A DNA stretch of 64,000 bases from Neisseria sicca (lineage in GTDB: Bacteria > Pseudomonadota > Gammaproteobacteria > Burkholderiales > Neisseriaceae), in the NCBI RefSeq assembly GCF_017753665.1, contig NZ_CP072524.1, positions 1-64,000 of the forward strand, in the 5' to 3' direction. Under the pieces are notes generated by a model. That model ran no database searches. It had not been told where the DNA came from and saw nothing but the letters and a program-made list of their open reading frames with translations. Position numbers and translations under genes: made by a program. Of this stretch, positions 1 through 8,786 are shown piece by piece. Numbering within the stretch: the first letter of the stretch is position 1; each line of letters begins with the position of its first letter.

Positions 1-1551
1 ATGACGCTAGCAGAATTTTGGCCGCAGTGCCTCCGCCGACTTCACGATATTTTGCCTGCCGGGCAGTTCGCACAATGGATTGCGCCCTTGACCGTGGGCG
101 AGGAAAACGGCGTGTGGGTGGTTTACGGTAAAAACCAGTTTGCCTGCAATATGCTCAAAAGCCAGTTTGCCGCCAAAATCGAAGTGGTGCGTTCGGAATT
201 GGCTCCGCTGCAGGCGGCTTTTGCGTTTAAGGCAGGCGTGGGGCAGCATTATGAAATGGCGGAAAATGCGGGGGCGGTTGCGCCTGAACAAGCTGCGTTG
301 ACGGAAGAAATGCCGAAAGCTGACGCGCAAGAATATTTTTCAGACGAGACCTCGTCTGAAAACGCAGACAAACCCTCTGTCGCGAAAACAGCGGCGGACA
401 TTTTGGCGCAGCGCATGAAAAATCTGCCGCACGAAAACAAGCAGCCTGCCGCCGCGCCTGCAGAATCGAAAGTCGTTGCGAAAGCCAAAACGGAAGCGCA
501 GCGCGATGCGGAAGAAGCGCGTTACGAACAGACCAATCTGTCGCGCGACTACACATTCGATACCTTGGTCGAAGGTAAGGGCAACCGCCTTGCCGCCGCC
601 GCCGCCCAAGCCATCGCTGAGAACCCGGGGCAGGGCTATAACCCGTTTTTCCTGTACGGCAGCACGGGTTTGGGTAAAACCCACTTGGTGCAGGCCATCG
701 GCAACGAACTGCTGAAAAACCGTCCTGATGCCAAAGTGCGCTATATGCATTCAGACGACTATATCCGCAGCTTTATGAAGGCGGTGCGCAACAATACTTA
801 CGATGTGTTCAAGCAGCAATACAAACAATACGACCTGCTGATTATCGACGACATCCAGTTCATCAAAGGCAAAGACCGTACGATGGAAGAATTTTTCTAT
901 CTGTACAACCATTTCCACAACGAGAAAAAACAGCTCATCCTCACTTGCGATGTGTTGCCTGCCAAAATCGAAGGTATGGACGACCGCCTTAAATCGCGTT
1001 TCTCATGGGGTTTGACTTTGGAACTCGAGCCGCCCGAGCTGGAAATGCGCGTGGCGATTTTGCAGAAAAAGGCAGAAGCGGCAGGTATCAGCATTGAAGA
1101 CGAAGCCGCATTGTTTGTTGCCAACCTGATTCGTTCCAACGTGCGCGAACTGGAAGGCGCGTTCAACCGCGTCAGTGCCAGCAGCCGCTTCATGAACCGC
1201 CCCGTTATCGACATGGATTTGGCGCGCACGGCTTTGCAGGACATTATCGCCGAAAAACACAAAATCATTACCGCCGACACCATTATCGACGCGACTGCCA
1301 AATATTACCGTATTAAAATCAGCGATATACTCGGCAAAAAACGCACGCGCAACATTGCCCGTCCGCGTCAGGTCGCCATGAGCCTGACCAAGGAGTTGAC
1401 CACCCTCAGCCTGCCATCCATCGGCGACGCGTTCGGCGGACGCGACCACACGACCGTCATGCACGGCGTGAAAGCCGTCGCAAAACTGCGCGAAGAAGAT
1501 CCCGAGTTGGCGCAAGATTACGAAAAACTCCTGATTCTGATTCAAAACTGA
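1..1551 (+). CDS. dnaA: Chromosomal replication initiator DnaA
   Basis: DnaA is the AAA+ initiator that binds DnaA boxes at oriC, melts the origin and recruits DnaB. This protein has 516 residues. An N-terminal helicase-interaction domain (about 1-80) is followed by a long variable linker (about 85-180). The AAA+ core has Walker A GSTGLGKT at 220-227 and Walker B LLIIDDIQF near 280-288. The C-terminal DNA-binding domain carries the signature RDHTTVMHG near 482. The window begins at the ATG, as is usual when a chromosome is numbered from dnaA, so the promoter and origin lie outside. dnaN follows in the same direction after about 150 bp. The linker encodes a DUS-like palindrome (337-362). Identification is secure. 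Confidence 0.99.
   Translation: MTLAEFWPQCLRRLHDILPAGQFAQWIAPLTVGEENGVWVVYGKNQFACNMLKSQFAAKIEVVRSELAPLQAAFAFKAGVGQHYEMAENAGAVAPEQAALTEEMPKADAQEYFSDETSSENADKPSVAKTAADILAQRMKNLPHENKQPAAAPAESKVVAKAKTEAQRDAEEARYEQTNLSRDYTFDTLVEGKGNRLAAAAAQAIAENPGQGYNPFFLYGSTGLGKTHLVQAIGNELLKNRPDAKVRYMHSDDYIRSFMKAVRNNTYDVFKQQYKQYDLLIIDDIQFIKGKDRTMEEFFYLYNHFHNEKKQLILTCDVLPAKIEGMDDRLKSRFSWGLTLELEPPELEMRVAILQKKAEAAGISIEDEAALFVANLIRSNVRELEGAFNRVSASSRFMNRPVIDMDLARTALQDIIAEKHKIITADTIIDATAKYYRIKISDILGKKRTRNIARPRQVAMSLTKELTTLSLPSIGDAFGGRDHTTVMHGVKAVAKLREEDPELAQDYEKLLILIQN
337..362. repeat. DUS-like palindrome inside dnaA linker
   Basis: Two 12-bp arms (TTTTCAGACGAG and its complement) are separated by 2 bp. They resemble a head-to-head uptake-sequence pair, but the GG of the DUS is altered. 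The element lies in the DnaA domain II linker, where protein sequence is weakly constrained. Confidence 0.6.
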
Positions 1552-1563
1552 GTCAGAAACGGC

Positions 1564-1599
1564 TTTCAGACGACCCCTCTCTTAAAAGGTCGTCTGAAA
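1564..1599. repeat. Inverted DUS pair after dnaA
   Basis: TTTCAGACGACC and GGTCGTCTGAAA arms lie 12 bp apart, 12 bp after the dnaA stop. There is no T-run after the second arm, so termination is uncertain. Confidence 0.6.
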
Positions 1600-1699
1600 A
1601 CGCAAATACACATTGATTTTAACGGCGGCGAATCAACCATCGCGTCCGCCGAACCTGATTCAAAAACACCCGAAATAACCGATTCAAAAGGAATTGACC

Positions 1700-2803
1700 A
1701 TGCTGATTTTACAAGCCGACCGCGACAGTCTGCTCAAGCCGCTGCAAGCCGTTACCGGTATCGTCGAACGCCGCCATACCCTGCCCATCCTCTCTAACGT
1801 CCTGCTCGAAAGCAGAGACGGTCAAACCAAACTTCTGGCGACCGACTTGGAAATCCAAATCAACACAGCCGGTCCGGAAAGTCAGGCAGGCGATTTCCGC
1901 ATCACCACCAACGCCAAAAAATTCCAAGACATCCTGCGCGCCTTGCCCGACAGCGCCATCGTTTCGCTCGACTGGGCGGACAACCGCCTGACCCTGCGTG
2001 CAGGCAAATCACGCTTCGCCCTGCAAACCCTGCCTGCCGAAGACTTCCCGCTGATGAGCGTTGGCGAAGACATTAGCGCAGCGTTTTCCCTGTCGCAAGA
2101 AACCTTCAAAACCATGCTTTCGCAAGTCCAATACAGCATGGCAGTACAAGACATCCGCTACTACCTCAACGGCTTGCTGATGCAGGTTGAAGGCAACCAA
2201 CTGCGCCTCGTCGCCACCGACGGCCACCGCCTTGCCTATGCCGCCAGCCAAATCGAAGCCGAATTGCCCAAAACCGAAGTCATCCTGCCGCGCAAAACCG
2301 TTTTGGAACTCTTCAAGCTGCTGAACAACCCGTCCGAACCCATCAGCGTCGAGCTACTCAACAACCAAGTGCGCTTCCAATGCAACGGTACGACCATCGT
2401 CAGCAAAGTCATTGACGGCAAATTCCCCGATTTTAACCGCGTTATTCCGCTGGACAACGACAAAATCTTCCTCGTTTCACGCACCCAACTTTTGGGCGCG
2501 CTTGAACGTGCCGCCATCCTTGCCAACGAAAAATTCCGCGGCGCGCGCCTGTTCCTGCAACCCGGTCTCTTGAGCGTTGTGTGCAGCAACAACGAGCAGG
2601 AAGAAGCCCGCGAAGAACTCGAAATCGCCTACCAAGGCGGCGAACTCGAAGTCGGCTTCAACATCGGCTATCTGATGGACGTATTGCGCAATATCCATTC
2701 CGACGATATGCAGCTTGCCTTCGGCGATGCCAACCGTTCGACCTTGTTTACCGTGCCGAATAATCCGAACTTCAAATACATCGTGATGCCGATGCGCATC
2801 TGA
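1700..2803 (+). CDS. dnaN: DNA polymerase III beta sliding clamp
   Basis: DnaN is the ring-shaped processivity clamp, a homodimer that tethers polymerase III to DNA and is loaded by the clamp loader (HolA is encoded at 5.8 kb). At 367 residues it has the family length, with three clamp folds. Typical segments are seen: GIVERRHTLPILSNVLLE near the start, VATDGHRLA mid-protein and the C-terminal ending YIVMPMRI. The reading frame is open from a TTG at 1694, but the ATG at 1700 is preferred because AGGA at 1689-1692 sits 7 bp upstream. It follows dnaA as in most bacteria and ends at a strong inverted DUS hairpin. Confidence 0.98.
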   Translation: MLILQADRDSLLKPLQAVTGIVERRHTLPILSNVLLESRDGQTKLLATDLEIQINTAGPESQAGDFRITTNAKKFQDILRALPDSAIVSLDWADNRLTLRAGKSRFALQTLPAEDFPLMSVGEDISAAFSLSQETFKTMLSQVQYSMAVQDIRYYLNGLLMQVEGNQLRLVATDGHRLAYAASQIEAELPKTEVILPRKTVLELFKLLNNPSEPISVELLNNQVRFQCNGTTIVSKVIDGKFPDFNRVIPLDNDKIFLVSRTQLLGALERAAILANEKFRGARLFLQPGLLSVVCSNNEQEEAREELEIAYQGGELEVGFNIGYLMDVLRNIHSDDMQLAFGDANRSTLFTVPNNPNFKYIVMPMRI

Positions 2804-2827
2804 TGCGACGGTTGTTTTGAAATGAAT

Positions 2828-2872
2828 AAAAAGGTCGTCTGAAAACCTGTTTGGTTTTCAGACGACCTTTTT
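2828..2872 (+). terminator. DUS-pair terminator after dnaN
   Basis: AAAAAGGTCGTCTGAAAACC pairs with GGTTTTCAGACGACCTTTTT to give a long stem with a T-run. It lies 25 bp after dnaN and could also serve the convergent gene from the other side. Confidence 0.8.
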
Positions 2873-2897
2873 ATGTAGTTGCACGGCAGTGAAACCA

Positions 2898-3422
2898 TCA
2901 GTTTTCGGATGCTTCCTGTTTCAAATCGACCAATCGCGTTCCCGCCAGGAAATCGTATAAAAACTGCTGGTCGGGATTCAGCAGGGCAAAGCCCCAAGGC
3001 AGGATGAGCCAGATAAGGGCGGCACCAAAGGCGGGCACAGGTGGGATGGCGAGCAGGTGGCGCAAGCCTGCGTAGGCGAGCAGGGGGATGAAGACGACGA
3101 AGATACACGACCAAATAAAGCGGATGCGCAGTTGCGACAATGGCGGCAGCGTACCGTTTCTGCCGTGCAACCCGATTTTCCAAGTTTGCATGGCGAGGGT
3201 GCGGCCGGTTTTCGTCCAGTTGGTTTTGAAGTAGAGCCACCAGCTTCCTACAAAGATAACGCAGGTAACCAAGCTGGAAAGGAGCTGGGAGACGGGGTTG
3301 AGGAAAATCGCGGCGATTCCGGCAAGGATGGCGGCGATGGCGGTCACGGCGCCGGTCAGCAGCAATTCGTACATCAGGGCGGCAAGGCGGCGTTTGACGG
3401 GGGCGGGGGGAAGGGCGGTCAT
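2898..3422 (-). CDS. RDD family membrane protein
   Basis: A 174-residue protein with several hydrophobic segments. Early residues KRRLAALMYELLL, then a segment with TAIAAILAGIAAIFL, and later KTNWTKTGRTLAMQTWKI fit the RDD family, whose members are small integral membrane proteins of mostly unknown function. Some have been linked to ion transport or to a redox-associated role. The open frame extends upstream to 3488, but that part runs through a DUS hairpin. The start at 3422 (MTALPPAPVKRR) is therefore preferred. The neighbour at 3520-3939 is on the same strand and is separated by the hairpin. No substrate can be named. Confidence 0.75.
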   Translation of the reverse strand: MTALPPAPVKRRLAALMYELLLTGAVTAIAAILAGIAAIFLNPVSQLLSSLVTCVIFVGSWWLYFKTNWTKTGRTLAMQTWKIGLHGRNGTLPPLSQLRIRFIWSCIFVVFIPLLAYAGLRHLLAIPPVPAFGAALIWLILPWGFALLNPDQQFLYDFLAGTRLVDLKQEASEN

Positions 3423-3437
3423 GACGGTCTGCTCGGT

Positions 3438-3507
3438 AAAAAGGTCGTCTGAAAAACGGAATGCTTGGTTTGGGCGAAACCGCCGCATCCGTTTTCAGAC
3501 GACCTTT
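3438..3507 (-). terminator. Inverted DUS pair between two minus-strand genes
   Basis: Arms with AAAGGTCGTCTGAAAACGGA-type sequence enclose about 28 bp. They separate the 3520-3939 gene from the RDD gene downstream of it. Likely terminator or attenuator. Confidence 0.55.
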
Positions 3508-3519
3508 GTGTGGGAGGAA

Positions 3520-3939
3520 TCAGCGGTGGGGGCGTTTTTGTCCGCGCGCCTGCTGGGCTGCCATCTGGTTCATTTCCTGACGGGTCGGGCGTTTTTTGAA
3601 CATGGCGTGCGCTTCGTCGGCCGAACATTTTTGCGACAGGCAGACCAACGTTATCGCATCTTTTTGGTGTTGTCCGCCACTGTGGTACATACGGCGCAGG
3701 TTGGCTTCGTTGATGCGGCCTTTTTCGGGGTCGATGTCGAATTTTTTCAGGCGTTCGAGAAACTGGCGCTGCTGGCGGCGCGAAGTCCAGACAAAGCCGC
3801 CGGCGGCTGCGGCGACGATGATGACGGCAAGCAGGATGGCGAGCGGCCACGAATCGACGATTAAGACGATAATCAGGCTTAAAACGGCGGTGGTCAGCAC
3901 AAGCAGGCCGCCGATGCGGAGTTTGGTTTGGTTGTCCAT
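3520..3939 (-). CDS. Small two-helix membrane protein, unknown function
   Basis: A 139-residue protein. Residues about 8-28 and 31-50 form two hydrophobic helices (IGGLLVLTTAVLSLIIVLIV and PLAILLAVIIVAAAAGGFVW). A cytosolic basic tail follows, with RRQQRQFLERLKKFDIDPEKG and a helical C-terminus ending in QMNQMAAQQARGQKRPHR. The tail has two cysteines (VCLSQKCSADEA). No enzymatic motif is visible and I do not recognise a named family; it looks like a conserved neisserial membrane protein. The gene lies between two DUS hairpins and is probably transcribed alone. Confidence 0.65.
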   Translation of the reverse strand: MDNQTKLRIGGLLVLTTAVLSLIIVLIVDSWPLAILLAVIIVAAAAGGFVWTSRRQQRQFLERLKKFDIDPEKGRINEANLRRMYHSGGQHQKDAITLVCLSQKCSADEAHAMFKKRPTRQEMNQMAAQQARGQKRPHR

Positions 3940-3966
3940 GAAGTTGTGGTTCCTTATTAAGGGTGG

Positions 3967-4030
3967 GAGGTCGTCTGAAAAACGGAGGCTGGTTTCGGAG
4001 AACCTGCCGCGTCGGTTTTCAGACGACCTT
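3967..4030. repeat. Inverted DUS pair upstream of the small membrane protein
   Basis: AGGTCGTCTGAAAAACGG and its near-complement enclose about 30 bp. The pair lies in the gap before pip, whose 3' end faces it. Confidence 0.6.
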
Positions 4031-4202
4031 GAATCTCGTAATTAACGCTATTTTACAGTATTTTCGGAATTTGGTGGGAAGGTGGCGGCAGGCGGATCTT
4101 CCTGTCGCAAAGTCAAAGAAAACGATATTGTTTGTTTGCCGTTATTCCCATTCGAACAGAAATAACGGCAAACCATGCTTTTATGATTTCAATTCCTTAT
4201 TA

Positions 4203-5138
4203 TTACCACACCGCACGTTCCCTCATATCTTCCACCGCTTGCACCAACGCCGCTGCCAAGGGCGGGTCAAACGACGAGTGTCCCGCCTGAATCACGCGCA
4301 ATTCGGCTTCGGGCAGCGCCTGCGAGAGTTCCCACGCGCTTTGCATGGGGGTGCATAAATCATAGCGGCCTTGCACGATGATGGTCGGGATATGTCGGAT
4401 TTTGTCCGTGTTTGCCAAAATCGCTTTATCGCCCTTCAGCCAGCCTTCGTTGACGAAATAATGGTTTTCCAAGCGGGCGATGGCGAGCGATTGGTAGGCG
4501 TCTTCATCGACGTCTTGCGGCTCGAAGCGGATCAGGTAGCTTTCCCAGTCCGCCCATGCTTTGGCGGCTTTCAGACGACCTGCTTCGTCTTCGCCGAACA
4601 GCATTTCGTGATACGCCGCAATCAGGCTGCCGCGTTTTTCTTCGGCGACGGGGGCGAGGAATTTCTGCCATTGCGCGGGATAAATCTGGCTGACGCCGCC
4701 CGCTTCGTCGAGCCACGCCATTTCGGACGGACGGCACAGGAATATCCCGCGCAATACGAGTCCGGCAACGCGTTCGGGATGGGTTTCGGCATACGCGAGC
4801 GACAAGGTGCTGCCCCACGAGCCGCCGAACACCAGCCATTTTCGGATGCCCAGCATTTCGCGGACTTTTTCGATGTCGGCAACCAAGTCCCAAGTCGTGT
4901 TGTCGTCGGTGCAGGCGTAAGGCAGCGAACGGCCGCAGCCGCGCTGGTCGATGATGACGATGCGGAACACGTCGGGATTGAAAAAGCCGCGGCAGGCAGG
5001 CGATGCGCCCGCGCCCGGGCCGCCGTGCAGGAAGATGACGGGCAGGCCGTCGGGATTGCCGGATTCTTCCCAGTAGATTTGATGGATGTCCGATACGGGC
5101 AGCAGGCCGCTGCGGATGGGTTCACGGATGGGATTCAT
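4203..5138 (-). CDS. pip: Proline iminopeptidase
   Basis: This is an alpha/beta-hydrolase serine peptidase (family S33) that removes N-terminal proline from peptides in the cytoplasm. The 311 residues match the neisserial enzyme. Visible features are the oxyanion-loop sequence HGGPGAG, the RGCGRS motif and the nucleophile elbow GGSWGSTL. The acid is in GRYDLCTP and the catalytic histidine in QAGHSSFDP. The frame stays open to 5513, but the ATG at 5138 is chosen because AGGAG lies just upstream and the family N-terminus begins there (MNPIREPIRSGLLPVSD). It is divergent from lptE, with about 157 bp for both promoters. High prolyl aminopeptidase activity is a known trait of some Neisseria. Confidence 0.95.
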   Translation of the reverse strand: MNPIREPIRSGLLPVSDIHQIYWEESGNPDGLPVIFLHGGPGAGASPACRGFFNPDVFRIVIIDQRGCGRSLPYACTDDNTTWDLVADIEKVREMLGIRKWLVFGGSWGSTLSLAYAETHPERVAGLVLRGIFLCRPSEMAWLDEAGGVSQIYPAQWQKFLAPVAEEKRGSLIAAYHEMLFGEDEAGRLKAAKAWADWESYLIRFEPQDVDEDAYQSLAIARLENHYFVNEGWLKGDKAILANTDKIRHIPTIIVQGRYDLCTPMQSAWELSQALPEAELRVIQAGHSSFDPPLAAALVQAVEDMRERAVW

Positions 5139-5234
5139 GATGTTTCTCCTGTTGTCTGACGTTTGGATTGTACCCATCGTGCCGGTAAACGACAAACGGC
5201 AAGGGGTCGTCTGAAATCCGCTTCCGCCGCCGCG

Positions 5235-5264
5235 TTTCCCGACCGCCCGACTATCCGCTATAAT
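5235..5264 (+). promoter_or_regulatory. Candidate lptE promoter
   Basis: A perfect -10 TATAAT (5259-5264) lies 32 bp before the lptE ATG. The -35 match (TTTCCC at 5235-5240, spacer 18) is weak. Confidence 0.5.
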
Positions 5265-5295
5265 TCCCCGATACCCGCGCAACAGAAAGAATGAA

Positions 5296-5775
5296 ATGAA
5301 CAAAATCCTGATGACCGCCGCCGTGTTGCTTCTGTCCGCCTGCGGCTTCCACCTCAAAGGCATGGGCGGCACAGCACGCACGCTGCCGTATCCCGCTTGG
5401 CACATCCAAAACGCCTCCGTCATGCAAAAGGCTTTGGAAAACGCCCTGCGCCGCGCCGACGGCAAACCCGTTTCCGCCGCCGAAGCGCAAATGACTTTGT
5501 ACATCAAGAACATTGAAACCCGTCAGGACATCTACACCATCACCCGCGCCGCGCTGGTCAACGAATACCTGCTGACCCTGCGCGTCGAAGCTCAAGCCAT
5601 GCGCAACGGCGAGCCTGTGGGCGAACCGATGACCATCCTCGTCAACCGCACGATGGATTACAACGACAGCGAAGTGTTGGGCAAACAGGAAGAAAGCGAA
5701 ACCATCTGGGCAGAAATGCGCGCCGACGCCGCCGACCAAATCGTCCGCCGCCTCACGTTCCTGAAAGCGTATTGA
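5296..5775 (+). CDS. lptE: LPS-assembly lipoprotein LptE
   Basis: LptE is the outer-membrane lipoprotein that plugs the LptD barrel and helps insert lipooligosaccharide into the outer leaflet. The 159-residue precursor has a signal peptide with lipobox LLSAC (Cys16) followed by GFHLKG. The CGFHLRG-like start of mature LptE/RlpB is characteristic. The rest is a small alpha/beta fold with no catalytic motif. The stop overlaps the holA start by one base (TGATG), so the two are translationally coupled, as lptE-holA is in many proteobacteria. Maturation would need LspA (encoded at 50.5 kb). Confidence 0.92.
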   Translation: MNKILMTAAVLLLSACGFHLKGMGGTARTLPYPAWHIQNASVMQKALENALRRADGKPVSAAEAQMTLYIKNIETRQDIYTITRAALVNEYLLTLRVEAQAMRNGEPVGEPMTILVNRTMDYNDSEVLGKQEESETIWAEMRADAADQIVRRLTFLKAY

Positions 5776-6776
5776 TGGCGGTCATGAATATCGAACAGGT
5801 CAGCGCGGATATGCCGCTTTCGCCGTTGTACATCATTCACGGCGAAGAAGACCTGTTGCGCATCGAAGCCCTCGACACCCTGCGCTCCGCCGCCAAAAAA
5901 CAAGGCTACCTCAACCGCGAAGTCTTTACGGCGGACAACGGCGCCGACTGGAACGAACTTTTGCAAAGCGCAGGCAGCGCGGGGCTTTTCGCCGATTTGA
6001 AACTTTTGGAAATCCACATTCCGAACGGCAAGCCCGGCAAAAACGGCGGCGACGCGCTGCAAACCTTCGCCGAACGCCTGCCCGAAGACACCGTTTCCCT
6101 GATTCTGCTGCCCAAGCTCGAAAAAGCCCAAACGCAGGCAAAATGGTTCACCGCGCTCGCCGCCAAAGGCACGATACTCGAAGCCAAAGCCATTAGCGCG
6201 CAAGCCCTGCCGCAGTGGATAAAAGGTCGTCTGAAAAAGGTCGGACTCGACATCGAACCCGACGCGCTCGCCCTGTTTGCCGAACGCGTCGAAGGCAACC
6301 TGCTCGCCGCCCGCCAAGAAATCGACAAACTCGCCCTGCTGCACCCGCAAAACCATACCGTCAACATCGCCGATGCCGAAGCCGCCGTCGCCAACGTCGC
6401 CCGTTTCGACGTGTTCCAGCTCTCCGGCGCATGGATGAAAGGCGATGCCATGCGCGTCGCCCGCCTTCTGGACGGACTTGAAGAAGAAGGCGAAGAACCC
6501 GTCTTGCTGCTGTGGGCGGTTGCCGAAGACATCCGCACCCTCATCCGCCTGACCGCCGCGCTCAAACAAGGGCAAAGCGTACAATCCGTCCGCAACAGCC
6601 TGCGCCTGTGGGGCGACAAACAAACCCTCGCGCCCATTGCCGTCAAACGCATTCCCGCCGTCCGCATGATCGAAGCGCTCAAAACCTGCGCCAAAATCGA
6701 CCGCATCATCAAAGGCGCAGAAGACGGCGACGCGTGGACGGAATTTAAGCAGTTGGTAACGGGGTTGGCGGTGTGA
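5775..6776 (+). CDS. holA: DNA polymerase III delta subunit
   Basis: HolA is the clamp-loader subunit that opens the DnaN ring. The protein has 333 residues. It begins with the family motif LYIIHGEEDLLRIEALDTLR, continues through an AAA+-like fold without a functional P-loop, and ends in a helical collar domain (RLTAALKQGQSVQSVRN ... IKGAEDGDAWTEFKQLV). ATG at 5775 overlaps the lptE stop. An in-frame ATG at 5784 and a TTG at 5772 are alternatives. A DUS inside the gene encodes the GRLK of KGRLKKVG (6224-6235). Confidence 0.93.
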   Translation: MAVMNIEQVSADMPLSPLYIIHGEEDLLRIEALDTLRSAAKKQGYLNREVFTADNGADWNELLQSAGSAGLFADLKLLEIHIPNGKPGKNGGDALQTFAERLPEDTVSLILLPKLEKAQTQAKWFTALAAKGTILEAKAISAQALPQWIKGRLKKVGLDIEPDALALFAERVEGNLLAARQEIDKLALLHPQNHTVNIADAEAAVANVARFDVFQLSGAWMKGDAMRVARLLDGLEEEGEEPVLLLWAVAEDIRTLIRLTAALKQGQSVQSVRNSLRLWGDKQTLAPIAVKRIPAVRMIEALKTCAKIDRIIKGAEDGDAWTEFKQLVTGLAV

Positions 6777-6972
6777 AGGTATGTATAGCCGGGTCGCTTG
6801 CGGCGAGACACATCCCGTTATTAGAGCCTGATCGGGCATGATGAAGACTGGGGAGGGGTTGAAAACCCGACAAAAAAGAACATATTGAATGAGGCAGAAA
6901 TCTTCCTGTTTCCGATAAATCGGCCATCCGCACATACATCGTCGTTTTCAGACGACCTTTCAAAGGAAAACC

Positions 6973-7623
6973 ATGTTTCAAAACTTTGACTTGGGCACTG
7001 TCCTACTCGCGATTCCGCCCGTCCTCCTTGCCCTGACCATACGCGAAGTCGCGCGTGGTTATACCGCCCGCCGTTGGGGCGACAGTACCGCCCAACAATA
7101 CGGGCGGCTGACACTCAACCCCCTGCCGCATATCGATCCGGTAGGTACGATCGTCGTACCCATAATCAGCCTGCTGCTGACCCCGTTCGTTTTCGGTTGG
7201 GCGCGCCCGATGCCCATCGACCCGCGCAATTTCCGCGATCCGCGCCGCGCTTGGCGTTGGGTTTCCATTTCCGGTCCGATTGCCAATCTGATTTTGGCGT
7301 TCTTCTGGGGCTTTGTCGCCGCCTTTGCCGTTTACGCGCCTGAATCCTATCAGGAGCCGTTGGTCCGAATGGCGCAATACGGCGTTATCGTGAACGCGAT
7401 TTGGGTCGCTTTCAGCCTGATTCCCATCCTGCCTTGGGACGGCGGCATCTTTATCGATACTTTCCTGTCTGCCAAACAGTCCATGCAGTTTCGCAAAATC
7501 GAACCTTACGGAATGTGGATTGTCCTAATATTGATGTTCACAGGGCTGCTGGCAAAAATCATCCTGCCTATCGTTGTGCTGATACAGACGGCTGTGTACC
7601 TCTTTATGACCTTGTTAAACTGA
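6973..7623 (+). CDS. Site-2 protease-like membrane protein lacking zinc histidines (M50 pseudo-protease)
   Basis: A 216-residue, multi-helix membrane protein with the fold-defining sequences of the M50 family. The order of motifs, the GRLTLNPLPHIDPVGTIVVP segment and the DGG motif (PWDGG, Asp156) match small site-2 proteases. The zinc motif HExxH is replaced by REVAR at 24-28, so both histidines are arginine and only the glutamate remains. The usual Asn of NxxPxxPxDGG is Ser. By family knowledge such a protein should not bind catalytic zinc in the usual way. The gene stands alone between holA and dusB, with a DUS just before its start. It may be a scaffolding or regulatory pseudoenzyme. Confidence 0.8.
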   Translation: MFQNFDLGTVLLAIPPVLLALTIREVARGYTARRWGDSTAQQYGRLTLNPLPHIDPVGTIVVPIISLLLTPFVFGWARPMPIDPRNFRDPRRAWRWVSISGPIANLILAFFWGFVAAFAVYAPESYQEPLVRMAQYGVIVNAIWVAFSLIPILPWDGGIFIDTFLSAKQSMQFRKIEPYGMWIVLILMFTGLLAKIILPIVVLIQTAVYLFMTLLN

Positions 7624-7723
7624 ACCGTCCGCAAGACGGCGAAAAGGTCGTCTGAAGCCTTAAACACACCCGCAGGGCGCATGATTGCGCCCTTTGTTTT
7701 ACCTGTTTCCAAAGTAAATCCCA

Positions 7724-7752
7724 TTGGAAACTCTGCTTAAAAATTGTACAAT
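7724..7752 (+). promoter_or_regulatory. Candidate dusB-fis promoter
   Basis: TTGGAA (7724-7729), a 17-bp spacer and TACAAT (7747-7752) lie 30 bp before the dusB ATG. This is a good sigma-70 match. Confidence 0.65.
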
Positions 7753-7781
7753 GGTAGCCCTTTCCATACGGCGGTTTGACC

Positions 7782-8786
7782 ATGCACATCGGCGGCTACA
7801 TTATCGACAATCCCATTGCACTCGCCCCGATGGCGGGCATTACGGACAAACCGTTCCGCCGACTTTGCCGAGATTTTGGCGCAGGTTGGGCCGTGTGCGA
7901 AATGCTGACCAGCGACCCGACGCTTAGAAATACCAAAAAGACCCTGCGCCGCAGCGATTTCTCCGATGAGGGCGGCATCGTTGCCGTCCAAATTGCCGGC
8001 AGCGATCCGCAGCAGATGGCGGATGCCGCGCGTTACAACGTCAGTCTCGGAGCGCAGGTTATCGACATCAACATGGGCTGTCCCGCTAAAAAAGTATGCA
8101 ATGTTCAAGCCGGCAGCGCGCTGATGCAAAACGAGCTGCTGGTTGCCGCCATTCTTGAAGCCGTCGTCCGTGCGGTGGACGTTCCCGTTACCCTCAAAAC
8201 CCGTTTGGGCTGGAATGACGACCACAAAAACCTGCCTGCCATCGCCCGCATCGCCGAAGATTGCGGCATCGCTGCCCTTGCCGTCCACGGACGCACACGC
8301 ACGCAAATGTACAAAGGCGAAGCAACTTACGACCTGATTGCCGAAACCAAAGGTCGTCTGAAAATCCCCGTCTGGGTCAACGGCGACATCACCTCGCCGC
8401 AAAAAGCCGCCGCCGTCCTCAAACAAACCGCCGCAGACGGCATCATGATAGGGCGCGGCGCACAAGGCAGGCCGTGGCTCTTCCGCGATTTGAAACATTA
8501 CGCTGAACACGGCGTTTTGCCGCCTGCCTTGAGCTTGGCAGAATGCAACGCCACCATTTTGAACCACATCCACGCCATGCACGCGTTTTATGGCGAAGTT
8601 GCCGGTGTACGCATCGCCCGCAAACACATAGGCTGGTACATCGACGCCATGCCCGACGGTGAGCAGGCACGCCGGGACATCAACCGCTTAGACAGCACCG
8701 CGGCACAATACGATACCCTTACCGCCTATCTTGAGACGCTTTCAGAGAAAACCGACCGCTGGGTGTGTGAATATCGCGAGGGGTAG
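7782..8786 (+). CDS. dusB: tRNA-dihydrouridine synthase B
   Basis: This flavoenzyme reduces uridine to dihydrouridine in the tRNA D-loop. The 334-residue protein shows the N-terminal FMN barrel motif APMAGITDKPFRR. The catalytic cysteine is in NMGCPAKKV (Cys100). Phosphate-binding segments are VHGRTRTQMYKG and IMIGRGAQGRPW, and a C-terminal helical domain follows. ATG at 7782 is preferred over an in-frame TTG six bases upstream. fis follows on the same strand, the dusB-fis pair known from enterobacteria. A DUS inside the gene encodes GRLK. Confidence 0.95.
   Translation: MHIGGYIIDNPIALAPMAGITDKPFRRLCRDFGAGWAVCEMLTSDPTLRNTKKTLRRSDFSDEGGIVAVQIAGSDPQQMADAARYNVSLGAQVIDINMGCPAKKVCNVQAGSALMQNELLVAAILEAVVRAVDVPVTLKTRLGWNDDHKNLPAIARIAEDCGIAALAVHGRTRTQMYKGEATYDLIAETKGRLKIPVWVNGDITSPQKAAAVLKQTAADGIMIGRGAQGRPWLFRDLKHYAEHGVLPPALSLAECNATILNHIHAMHAFYGEVAGVRIARKHIGWYIDAMPDGEQARRDINRLDSTAAQYDTLTAYLETLSEKTDRWVCEYREG

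Noticed and set aside
5658..6935. 425-codon minus-strand frame opposite holA
   Set aside because: Antisense shadow. HolA and the lptE-holA coupling on the plus strand are well supported.
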